From the NCBI RefSeq assembly GCF_030286555.1, contig NZ_JASVWF010000007.1, positions 248,001 through 312,000 on the forward strand: a stretch of 64,000 bases of DNA, written 5' to 3'. Source of the DNA: Actinomycetospora termitidis (lineage in GTDB: Bacteria; Actinomycetota; Actinomycetes; Mycobacteriales; Pseudonocardiaceae). Below the pieces are notes generated by a model. That model saw nothing but the letters and a program-made list of their open reading frames with translations, ran no database searches and was not told the origin of the DNA. The translations under genes and the position numbers were made by a program. Each line of letters opens with the position of its first letter. Position 1 is the stretch's first letter. Positions 1 through 24,406 of this stretch are shown here, piece by piece.

Positions 1-587
1 AGCGGCGGCAGGAACCAGAGCAGGGTCGTCGTCACCGCGGACGCGACGGCGCAGAGCCCGAAGTTGACCGCGAGCCCGGGGCCGGCGATGAGCAGACCGG
101 CCACGGAGGGCCCGACCACCGCCCCGATCTGCGTGGACAGCGCCACGAGCGCGCCGGCCGCGGCGAGCTGCTCCCGCGGCACGATCGCCGGCGTGACGGC
201 CATCAGCGCGGACTGACTCACCGCGGTCGCGCCGTTGAGCGCGACGCAGACGTAGAGGACCCACAGCTGCGGGTTCGGGACGGCGGCGTTGACCGCCAGC
301 ACCCCGAACACCACCGCCGCGGCGCCGCGGCTGACGAGGATGATCTTGCGGCGGTCCCAGCGGTCGGCGACGACGCCCCCGGCGAGCGTGCCGACCAGCG
401 TGGTCGCACCCACCAAGGCCGCCGCCAGGCTGACGTGCAGCGACGAGCGAGTCATGTCGTAGACCTGCCAGGGCACGCCGACCGTGGTCAGCGCGATCCC
501 GAACAGCGAGACCACCCGGGCGGCGAACACCAGCCGGAACTCGGCACTCGACCGCAGGGGCGAGACGTCGATCATCAACAGCCGCAT
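1..587 (-). CDS. MFS transporter, probable siderophore exporter (3' end outside window)
   Basis: The visible 195 N-terminal residues look like an EntS-type major facilitator. After a short cytosolic start ([18 protein letters not shown]) come hydrophobic helices and the family signature between helices 2 and 3, [14 protein letters not shown]. EntS-type proteins export catecholate or other siderophores across the inner membrane. The start is the ATG at 587, preceded by GAGGAGG. The gene is read away from the NRPS operon and shares a control region with it that holds a candidate iron box 44 bp upstream, so co-regulation by iron is likely. The C-terminal half runs off the left edge. Exporter function is inferred from family resemblance and neighbours; the substrate is not shown by sequence. 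Confidence 0.85.
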   Translation of the reverse strand, partial: MRLLMIDVSPLRSSAEFRLVFAARVVSLFGIALTTVGVPWQVYDMTRSSLHVSLAAALVGATTLVGTLAGGVVADRWDRRKIILVSRGAAAVVFGVLAVNAAVPNPQLWVLYVCVALNGATAVSQSALMAVTPAIVPREQLAAAGALVALSTQIGAVVGPSVAGLLIAGPGLAVNFGLCAVASAVTTTLLWFLPP

Positions 588-630
588 CGCGCCTCCTCGC
601 GTGTCGGACAACTGCGCCGTTCGCCGCACC

Positions 631-649
631 ATAGGTGAGGCTAGCCATA
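631..649. promoter_or_regulatory. Candidate IdeR/DmdR iron box
   Basis: ATAGGTGAGGCTAGCCATA matches the actinobacterial iron-regulator consensus TTAGGTTAGGCTAACCTAA at 14 of 19 positions and is an imperfect palindrome. It lies in the divergent region, 44 bp upstream of the exporter start and 186 bp upstream of the first NRPS. Binding by a DtxR-family repressor under iron-replete conditions is inferred. Confidence 0.65.
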
Positions 650-777
650 CCATCCCCGCGCGGGGGTGGGCCACCGGAGAGAGACCGAACCCTCACTCTG
701 TGCGACGGCCGCCCGCGCCGGGTAGGGAGCCGACGACGTGGCGAGCGTCGCGTCCCGGCGGCGGTTGTCGAGCGAAC

Positions 778-796
778 TTAGGGTTGCTTTACTCGC
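778..796. promoter_or_regulatory. Possible second, weaker iron box before NRPS operon
   Basis: TTAGGGTTGCTTTACTCGC matches the same consensus at about 11 of 19 positions, with a perfect TTAGG half. It is 39 bp upstream of the NRPS GTG start, a sensible place for an operator controlling that direction. The right half is poor, so this call is weak. Confidence 0.35.
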
Positions 797-834
797 CGAC
801 CGGGCACGGTTGCACCGGAGCGAAGGAGGAGCAG

Positions 835-17899
<17,065 letters not shown>

Positions 17900-17903
<4 letters not shown>

Positions 17904-18871
17904 CCTACCGACCGACCCGACGGTCCGTGCTCGCCGGCGCCGGCGGGCTGGCCGCCCTGGCCGCGCTCGCCGCGTGCGGGGACTCCGGCGGCGGCACCGC
18001 CGGGCCCACCAACGCCGACGGCCCGAGCCGCCAGATCCAGGGTGCGGGCGGCCCGGTCACGATCCCGGCGAACCCGCAGCGCATCGCGTGCGTCGACTTC
18101 TACACGACCTACGCCCTGCTCGACGTCGGCGTCACCCCGGTCGCGACCGCGCAGGCCACCGTCGGTGGCGTGTACGCGCCGTACCAGCAGGCCTACGACG
18201 CCATCCCGAAGGTCGGGCAGCCGACCTCGGTGAACGTCGAGGCGATCGCGGCGGCCACCCCGGACCTCATCCTCGGCACCAAGGTCCCGACGATGCAGCC
18301 GGGGCTGGAGCAGAACCTGCAGGCGATCGCGCCGACGGTCATGTTCGACTCCGGCAGCGAGCCCGGCACCTGGAAGCAACGCGCGCTCGCCACCGCGGAC
18401 GCCGTCAACAAGCTCGCCGCCGGCCAGCAGGTCGCGGGGGAGTACGACCAGCACGCGGCGCGCATCAAGCAGCAGTTCGCCGCCACCCTCGGGCGCACGA
18501 CGTGGGGCCTGGTGCGCGGCAGCTCCGGCGGCGCGTTCTTCGCGGACTACCCGACGTCGTGGAGCGGGGTCGTGCTCGCCGACGCCGGGATGCGCTTCGG
18601 CGCGGCCACCGCCGGCAAGCGCGGCGCGGGCCAGCGGCTGTCGTTCGAGCAGGCCGCACAGCTCGCCGACTGCGACGTGCTGCTCTACCTCGCCGACACC
18701 ACGGGGCAGGTCGAGCCGAACACCCAGGCCCTGCTCGCCCAGCCGGCGTTCCAGCAGCTCCCGGCGGTCCGCGCCGGGCGGGCGTTCCCACTGCCGAACT
18801 ACTACGCCACCCACTACCGCCAGGGCGACGCGGTACTCACCACCTTGGAGCAGCTGCTGCCGCGGCTCTAG
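17900..18871 (+). CDS. Iron-siderophore ABC transporter substrate-binding lipoprotein
   Basis: A 323-residue FepB/FhuD-type periplasmic-binding lipoprotein that would capture the ferric siderophore outside the cell and deliver it to an ABC permease. The N terminus [21 protein letters not shown] combines a twin-arginine-like start with a lipobox ending in Cys. The mature part begins with the family pattern [15 protein letters not shown], followed by the [16 protein letters not shown] helix. The GTG start overlaps the NRPS stop (GTGA) and GGAGGAG precedes it, so it is the third gene of the siderophore operon. No permease or ATPase gene follows, so the rest of the importer must be elsewhere. The stop codon shares bases with the stop of the convergent next gene. 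Confidence 0.92.
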
Positions 18872-19251
18872 CCCTGCTCGTCCTCGGAGGAGTCGCCGAA
18901 GTCCAACGTCGCGGCACCGTCGCGCACCGAGGTGACCCGGTAGGAGACGCCGTCCACGGTGTTGCTGCCGCCCCGGCCGGAGGTGATGCGCGACCCTCCG
19001 GCCGTGGTGGTGACGGTGTCGTCGCCGACGTCGGTCACGGTCACCGTCCCCGCGTCCCCGGCGTCGACGACCGTCCCCGGGGTCACGGTGACGGTGCACT
19101 GCGCGTCCGGGCAGTCGACGGTGCGCGCCTCGTCGGCCGCGGCGGCGCGCGACGGTGCCGGAGCCGGTGCCGGCTCGGCCGCGCAGGCCGTGCCGCCCAG
19201 GCCGACCAGACCGGTCGTCAGGAACAGTGCGAGACGCGGCAGGACCCCCAT
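18868..19251 (-). CDS. Small secreted lipoprotein of unknown function
   Basis: About 127 residues. The N terminus MGVLPRLALFLTTGLVGLGGTAC is a lipoprotein signal with Cys at the lipobox. The rest is small, Thr/Val/Asp-rich and likely beta-structured, with one CPDAQC pair that could form a disulfide. An in-frame GTG at 19269 is an alternative start, but the lipoprotein signal fits the ATG at 19251 better. I do not recognise a family. It converges on the siderophore-binding protein gene with overlapping stops and no visible terminator between. Confidence 0.7.
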   Translation of the reverse strand: MGVLPRLALFLTTGLVGLGGTACAAEPAPAPAPSRAAAADEARTVDCPDAQCTVTVTPGTVVDAGDAGTVTVTDVGDDTVTTTAGGSRITSGRGGSNTVDGVSYRVTSVRDGAATLDFGDSSEDEQG

Positions 19252-19317
19252 GGCGGCGGAGTCTGGCACCGGACCCGGGGCGGGTCGGGCACCGACCCGC
19301 CCCGTGACACCGGTGGG

Positions 19318-19953
19318 TTACCGCGGCGCGGTCGGGAGGACCTGCCGGCCCCACGTGGCGTTCGTGACGACGGCGAACGACGCGTACCAGGCCGCGAGCG
19401 CGGTCAGGAGGCCGAAGTAGCCGCCGATCGTCGCGATCCCGTCGACCCCGAGGAGGTCGCCGACCGCGAGGAACAGGAAGGTCAGGAACAGCCCGCCGAA
19501 CACCGCGACGAGCGCGCCCGTGGTGCGCAGCGAGGCGATGAGCATGTAGCCGGTGAACACCGCCCAACCGATGAGGAACAGGCCCGTCGCCGTGGTGTGC
19601 TGGGCCTCGGGCAGGGTCGGCTCGACGAACTGCACGTACGCCGCGAACGAGAGCCAGAACGCGCCGTAGGAGACGAACGCGGTCGCGCCGAAGGTGTTCG
19701 CCTTGCGGAACTCCCACATCCCGGCGAGCAGCTGGGCGAGCCCGCCGTAGAAGAGCGCGAGCGGCAGGACGGCCGACTCGAGCGCCTCCGGGGCGAGGCC
19801 CGCGTTGAACAGGCTGAGGACGAAGGTCGTCAGCGCGAAGGCGGCGAGACCGAGCGGACCCGGGTCGGCGATGCTGCTGGTCGGATCGGCAGCCCGCGGC
19901 TCGCTCAGCGGAGCGTTCGAACGGGTCGTGCGGGTCTCACTGGTCGTGGACAT
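19318..19953 (-). CDS. SatP/YaaH (GPR1/FUN34) family acetate-succinate transporter
   Basis: A 211-residue, six-helix membrane protein. The family pattern is visible: ADPGPLGLAAFALTTFVLSLFNAG near the start (an NPxG-like motif, here DPGPLG), then FYGGLAQLLAGMWEFRKANTFGATAFVSYGAFWLSF, which is the characteristic central stretch. Family members move acetate and succinate, probably with protons. The ATG at 19953 has GGGAGGA upstream; an in-frame start 18 codons earlier lacks one. The next upstream gene, an unknown membrane protein, is on the same strand 54 bp away and may be co-transcribed. Confidence 0.88.
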   Translation of the reverse strand: MSTTSETRTTRSNAPLSEPRAADPTSSIADPGPLGLAAFALTTFVLSLFNAGLAPEALESAVLPLALFYGGLAQLLAGMWEFRKANTFGATAFVSYGAFWLSFAAYVQFVEPTLPEAQHTTATGLFLIGWAVFTGYMLIASLRTTGALVAVFGGLFLTFLFLAVGDLLGVDGIATIGGYFGLLTALAAWYASFAVVTNATWGRQVLPTAPR

Positions 19954-20007
19954 CGGCGTCCTCCCGTCGACGGATGGTGGACGCGATTGCCCAGGATGGG
20001 TGTGCAC

Positions 20008-20724
20008 TCAATCACGTCGAGCGAGAGGCATTCGGGTCAACGTCGGCGTCCGAACTGACGTCAGAGCGTGAGCAGCAGCGGCCGACCCCAGCGTCCCGAG
20101 CGCCACCGCGGCCGGCAGCGGGTCCACGCCCGCCTGCACCACGAGCACGGTGAGCAGCAGCGACAACGTCGCGGCGGCGAGCGTGAGGCTGCCCGCGGCC
20201 GCCGCCGGGGCCCGCCACGCCCAGGCCGCGATCCCCGCCGTCACCAGGGCGATGACGCCAGGCGTGGCCGCGGCGAGCGGTGCGGGGAGCACCGTGGCGA
20301 GGCCGTAGGTGCCGAGCAGGACGGCGCACCCGACGGTCGCGTGCGTCAGGAGCGCCGCAGGCACGACGAGCGGCACCCGCCCGACCACGACCACCGCCGT
20401 CAGCACCGCGACCAGGGCCACCACCTCGGGGTGCCCGGGGAGACCCGGGCCGACCACGCCCACGGCGGCCACCACCACGCTGACGACGGCGGCTCCCACG
20501 AGCAGCGCAGGCCCCTCGGGCCGGCCCGTGAGCAGCGCGAACGCGGCGGCGGCCAGCAGGCCGGGGACGGCCAGGGCCGCGACCCCGACGACGAGCGCGA
20601 GCACACCCGCCGTCGGGAACACGAGCAGCGCGAGGGCGGCCGTGCCCAGGACGAGCAGGGCCGCGACGAGCGACCACGCCGCGAGCAGCGCGGTCACCGC
20701 GCCGGCGAGCCGGGGAACGGACAT
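20008..20724 (-). CDS. Polytopic membrane protein of unknown function
   Basis: 238 residues made almost wholly of Ala/Leu/Val-rich hydrophobic stretches, about seven predicted helices, with few charged residues. No catalytic or family motif was recognised. The ATG at 20724 is preceded by GGAGG. It is read in the same direction as the SatP-like gene 54 bp downstream, so a shared transcript is possible. Confidence 0.7.
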   Translation of the reverse strand: MSVPRLAGAVTALLAAWSLVAALLVLGTAALALLVFPTAGVLALVVGVAALAVPGLLAAAAFALLTGRPEGPALLVGAAVVSVVVAAVGVVGPGLPGHPEVVALVAVLTAVVVVGRVPLVVPAALLTHATVGCAVLLGTYGLATVLPAPLAAATPGVIALVTAGIAAWAWRAPAAAAGSLTLAAATLSLLLTVLVVQAGVDPLPAAVALGTLGSAAAAHALTSVRTPTLTRMPLARRD

Positions 20725-20819
20725 CAGGACGACCTCCGGGATGGTGGGACCATCCGGAGCATCGCCCGTGCGGCCGAACGGGTGACACCGAGACGACGGG
20801 GTTCACCCGGTCGGGCACC

Positions 20820-21329
20820 TCAGGCCCGGCGGGCGATCCCCGCGACGAAGGCGGCCTGGCCGGCGTGCTGGATGTCGTCGTCGACGACGCTGATGATGCG
20901 GACCCCGCGCGTGACCGGCGGGTCCCAGGCGTCGTCGATGACCTCGTCGAGGTCGTCGTCGGAGAGGGTCCGCAGGTACTCGAGGGTCCGGTCGTGGACC
21001 GCGTCGTAGTAGCCGGTGAGCAGGGTCGCGTCGGTGACGTGGACGGCGGCGACCTGCTCGGCGGTGTGGCCGTAGCCGATGGACGACGGGTCGAGGTCGA
21101 AGCCGAACCGCCCGGCCCATCCCTGCGAGGTGTAGGCCTGCTCGGTTCCCGCGAGGTCGGCGATGTGGTCGTCCTGCACCCGCGTGAGGTGCCAGACGAG
21201 CCAGCCGACGGGGTTGGCGTCGGGGTCGAGACGGAGGTTGAGGGCGCGCTCGTCGAGGCCCTCCAGCGCACGGTGCACGTCGGAGCGGACCCGGCCGAAC
21301 GCGTCGGCGAGGACGTCGGAACTCTTCAC
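20820..21329 (-). CDS. DinB/DUF664 family protein
   Basis: 169 residues with the four-helix DinB-like fold pattern. There is an N-terminal helix with DVHRALEGLDERALNLRLDP, then NPVGWLVWHLTRVQDDHIADLAG, which carries the first metal-ligand His of the family, and a late IQHAGQAAFVAGI His. DinB-like enzymes in actinomycetes often use mycothiol or other thiols; the substrate here is unknown. GTG at 21329 is chosen because the protein homology starts there; the open frame runs much further upstream without support. Confidence 0.8.
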   Translation of the reverse strand: MKSSDVLADAFGRVRSDVHRALEGLDERALNLRLDPDANPVGWLVWHLTRVQDDHIADLAGTEQAYTSQGWAGRFGFDLDPSSIGYGHTAEQVAAVHVTDATLLTGYYDAVHDRTLEYLRTLSDDDLDEVIDDAWDPPVTRGVRIISVVDDDIQHAGQAAFVAGIARRA

Positions 21330-21504
21330 GTCCCCGTCTGTACCCGCTGAGGCCTGCCCCGCTCCGTGACGTGATCGTGACCGCCAGTCATCACATGGGG
21401 CGCTAACGGTCACCACAGACTCCTCGATAGCCCGTTCAGAGTAGTCAAATAGGCCGGATCGACGACGACGTCGCGAGCAGCCGCAGGGGCAGGGGGAGAG
21501 CGAC

Positions 21505-22524
21505 GTGGGACGAGACGTGGTGCGTGCCCGCCGCGCTGGAGCACGGGGAGAGGCACGGAGCCTGCACGCCGTGCCGCCGGAGCCGGTGCTGCTCGAGGCG
21601 CTCGACGCCCTCGACGCCGTGCCGGAGCTGGGCGCCGTGCCGGACGCCCCGGTCGACGCGCCCCGCGCGTGCACCGGGCGGGTGTTCTCCGGGGGCGGCC
21701 CGGTGCGGCTCTCGGTGCTCATGCCGGTCTTCGACGAGGAGCGCACGATCGCGGAGTCGGTCCGCGCCGTGCTGACCCAGCCCTACCCGTGCGAGGTGGA
21801 GCTGGTCGTCGTCGACGACGGCAGCACCGACCGCACCCCGGTCGAGCTCGCCGCCGCGGTCCGTGAGCACGCCGCCCGGGAGGAGGTCGCGCGCGTCGAG
21901 GGACGCCCGCCCGGCGCCCATCTCCGGGTGCTCACCCACGCCCGCAACGCCGGCAAGGGCGCCGCACTCTCGACGGCGGCCGCGGTCGCGCGGGGCACGC
22001 ACCTGCTGCCCTTCGACGCCGACCTCGAGTACTCCGTCGACGACATCCCGCGCCTGCTCGAGCCGGTCATCCGCGGCCGGTGCGACGTCGTCTACGGCAC
22101 CCGCCTGTTCGGCGCGAACACCGTCTACCACAGCTACCACTACGCCCTGGGCAACAAGTTCACGACCTTCGCCGCCAACGTCCTCTTCAACGCCGCCCTC
22201 ACCGACCTGCACACCTGCCTCAAGCTCGTCCCGACGACGCTGTTCCGCCAGTTCACCCCGCGCTCGCGCGGCTTCGCCCTGGACACCGAGCTGACCGCGT
22301 GGCTGCTCGGGCACGGCGTCCGGCCCTTCGAGGTGCCGGTGAGCTACTACGGGCGCAGCCACTCGATGGGCAAGAAGATCACCTGGCGCGACGGCGTCGC
22401 CTGCCTGCGCACCCTCGGCCGCGTGCGCTTCGCCCGCCGCCCGCCGCTGGTGCTCGAGCGGCCGGTGTCGGTGGTCCCCGTCGTCCCGACCCCGCGCGTG
22501 GCCGACGTGCCCGGGACGTCGTGA
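21505..22524 (+). CDS. GT2 family glycosyltransferase (DPM1/polyprenyl-phosphate type)
   Basis: 339 residues. After an unusual 65-residue N-terminal extension rich in Ala, Arg and Pro comes a GT-A domain: LSVLMPVFDEERTIAESV, VVVDDGSTDRT, NAGKGAAL and the metal-binding DADLEYSVDDI. It then has YGTRLF and GNKFTTFAANVLFNAALTDLHTCLKL, the pattern of dolichol-phosphate-mannose-synthase-like enzymes that transfer a sugar to polyprenyl phosphate or a membrane acceptor. The GTG at 21505 is preceded by GGGGGAG. First gene of a run of seven genes joined by four-base start/stop overlaps. Confidence 0.88.
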   Translation: MGRDVVRARRAGARGEARSLHAVPPEPVLLEALDALDAVPELGAVPDAPVDAPRACTGRVFSGGGPVRLSVLMPVFDEERTIAESVRAVLTQPYPCEVELVVVDDGSTDRTPVELAAAVREHAAREEVARVEGRPPGAHLRVLTHARNAGKGAALSTAAAVARGTHLLPFDADLEYSVDDIPRLLEPVIRGRCDVVYGTRLFGANTVYHSYHYALGNKFTTFAANVLFNAALTDLHTCLKLVPTTLFRQFTPRSRGFALDTELTAWLLGHGVRPFEVPVSYYGRSHSMGKKITWRDGVACLRTLGRVRFARRPPLVLERPVSVVPVVPTPRVADVPGTS

Positions 22525-23519
22525 CCGCCGCGCTCGTGGCGTCCGCCGCCGCCGTGACCGTGGTCGTCTGCAGCCGCAACGGTGCCCGCGGGATCGTCGC
22601 CTGCCTCGACGCCCTGGCGGCGCAGGAGCTTCCGCCGGCCGCGGTGGTCGTCGTCGACGACGGGTCCACGGACGCGACCGCCGAGCTCGCGCTCCGCCAC
22701 CCGCTGCGCCCGGTGGTGCTCCGGCACGAGGTCAACCGCGGCCTCGGGGCCGCGCGCACGACCGGCATCGCCGCCTGTACGACGGACCTCGTCGCGTTCA
22801 CCGACGACGACTGCCGCCCCGGCCCCGGCTGGCTGGTGGGCCTCGTCGGGTTCCTGACGGCGGGTGCGGGTGCGGTCGCGGTGGGTGGGTCCGTGCACGC
22901 CGCGTCCGTCGACACCGCGGCCCGGCGCTACGCCGACGCCACGCGTCCGCTGGCGCCGGTGGAGGTGGCTCCACCGTCTTCTCTCGCGCGGCTCGCCGGG
23001 TACGTGCGGTCCGCCCGGCGGGCGCCGGTCGACGGGGCTCCCCGGGCGGTCGCGTCGCTGGTCGGCGCGAGCATGCTCGTGCGCCGGTCGGCGCTGGAGG
23101 CGGTGGACGGGTTCGACCCGGCCATCCGGTTCGGCGGCGACGAGGAGGACCTCTGCCGCCGGCTGCGCACGGCGTTCGGGCCGGACGCGGTGCGCTTCGC
23201 CCCGGACGTCGTGCTGGCCCACGAGTTCGACCCGCGCCGGCGCGACGTCCTGCGCCGCGCCCGCGCCTACGGGCGGGGGAACGCCCGGACGTTCCGCGCC
23301 TCGGGCTCCCGGGTGCCGCCGCTGCGGCCGTTCCCGCTGGTGCTCGCGGCGTGCCTGCTCGCGGGGCTGCGGTGGCGGGCGGCGTGGGTCGTGGCCGCGG
23401 TCGCGCCGGTGCTGCTCTACCCACCGTCGCGGTTCGGGGGCCGCCTGCCGTTCTGCTACCTGGCGGCCGCGGAGGACGCGGCCACGCTGGTCGGCTTCCT
23501 GCAGGGGGTCCGCTCGTGA
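22521..23519 (+). CDS. GT2 family glycosyltransferase
   Basis: 332 residues. The N-terminal GT-A domain has VTVVVCSRNGARGIVACLDALAAQ, VVVDDGSTD, NRGLGAARTTG and the DxD-like TDDDCRPGPGW. The acceptor part has FDPAIRFGGDEEDLCRRLR, typical of rhamnosyltransferase-like enzymes of cell-surface glycans. The C-terminal third has hydrophobic helices (PLVLAACLLAGLRWRAAWVVAAVAPVLLY), suggesting membrane association. The GTG start overlaps the previous stop (GTGA), so translation is probably coupled. Sugar and acceptor are not determined. Confidence 0.88.
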   Translation: MTAALVASAAAVTVVVCSRNGARGIVACLDALAAQELPPAAVVVVDDGSTDATAELALRHPLRPVVLRHEVNRGLGAARTTGIAACTTDLVAFTDDDCRPGPGWLVGLVGFLTAGAGAVAVGGSVHAASVDTAARRYADATRPLAPVEVAPPSSLARLAGYVRSARRAPVDGAPRAVASLVGASMLVRRSALEAVDGFDPAIRFGGDEEDLCRRLRTAFGPDAVRFAPDVVLAHEFDPRRRDVLRRARAYGRGNARTFRASGSRVPPLRPFPLVLAACLLAGLRWRAAWVVAAVAPVLLYPPSRFGGRLPFCYLAAAEDAATLVGFLQGVRS

Positions 23520-24406
23520 CGACCGCCCTCGCCGTGCCGATCTCGGTGGTCGTCGTGTCCAAGGACGAGCCGGCGCTGGCCGACACCCTGGCCGCGCTCG
23601 CCGCGGAGCCGGACCTCGACGTCGTCGTGGTGGACGCGTCCGCGGGGCGACTGGACGCGGTCCGCGACCGCTTCCCCGGCGTGCGGTGGTTCGCGTACAC
23701 CCCCCTGCCCGGCACCCGGACGTCCATCGCCCACCAGCGCAACGTCGGCGTCGCCGCGGCGCGCGGGGACGTCGTGGTCTTCACCGACGCCGGGTGCGTC
23801 CCGCGGCCGGGCTGGCTCGCGCGGCTGCTCGCCCCGATCCTGGCGGGGGAGGACACGGTCGCCTGCGGACCCGCCGTCGGGAAGGAGATCGACCTCTACG
23901 GCGGCGTCGCCCAGCGCGGCACCGACCGCTACGTCGACGACGCCCCGACGATCAACCTCGCGTTCCGCCGCAGCGCGTTCGAGCAGGTCGGCGGGTTCGA
24001 CGAGCGCTTCGCCTACGGCTCGGACGTCGACTTCACGTGGCGCCTCGCCGCGGCCGGGCACCGGGCGCGCAACGTGCCGGACGCCGTCGTCACCCACGAC
24101 TGGGGCGGCGCCCGCCGCCAGCTCTGCCGCGCCCACGCGTACGGGCGGGCGCGCGTGCGGCTGTACGGCAAGCACCGCGACCGGCTGCCCGGGCTGCTGC
24201 GCCGCGACCCCGTGCCGGTGGCCTACGCGCTGTGGCTGCTCGGGCTGCCGCTCGCGGTGCTGGGCCGGCGTGGTGCCGCGTGGGTGCTGCTCCTGGCCGT
24301 GCCGCTGGTGCGCAACCGGCGCCGACGTCCCCTGCTCACCCTCGCCGACCACCTCGCCTACGGCGCCGGGGTGCTCCGCGAACTGCCGCGCGAGGTGACC
24401 CGATGA
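23516..24406 (+). CDS. GT2 family glycosyltransferase
   Basis: 296 residues, similar in layout to the gene before it and probably a divergent duplicate. ISVVVVSKDEPALADTLAAL opens the nucleotide-binding fold, FTDAGCVPRPGW is the metal/donor motif, and FDERFAYGSDVDFTWRLAAAGHRARNV is the acceptor-side ED-like motif. Two hydrophobic segments follow (YALWLLGLPLAVLGRRGAAWVLLLAVPLV). The GTG start overlaps the preceding stop codon. Donor and acceptor sugars are unknown. Confidence 0.88.
   Translation: MTTALAVPISVVVVSKDEPALADTLAALAAEPDLDVVVVDASAGRLDAVRDRFPGVRWFAYTPLPGTRTSIAHQRNVGVAAARGDVVVFTDAGCVPRPGWLARLLAPILAGEDTVACGPAVGKEIDLYGGVAQRGTDRYVDDAPTINLAFRRSAFEQVGGFDERFAYGSDVDFTWRLAAAGHRARNVPDAVVTHDWGGARRQLCRAHAYGRARVRLYGKHRDRLPGLLRRDPVPVAYALWLLGLPLAVLGRRGAAWVLLLAVPLVRNRRRRPLLTLADHLAYGAGVLRELPREVTR

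Noticed and set aside
484-834. Extension of the first NRPS to the upstream ATG at 484
   Set aside because: The extension would overlap the divergent exporter and the iron box and encodes no recognisable domain; GTG 835 has a strong ribosome site.
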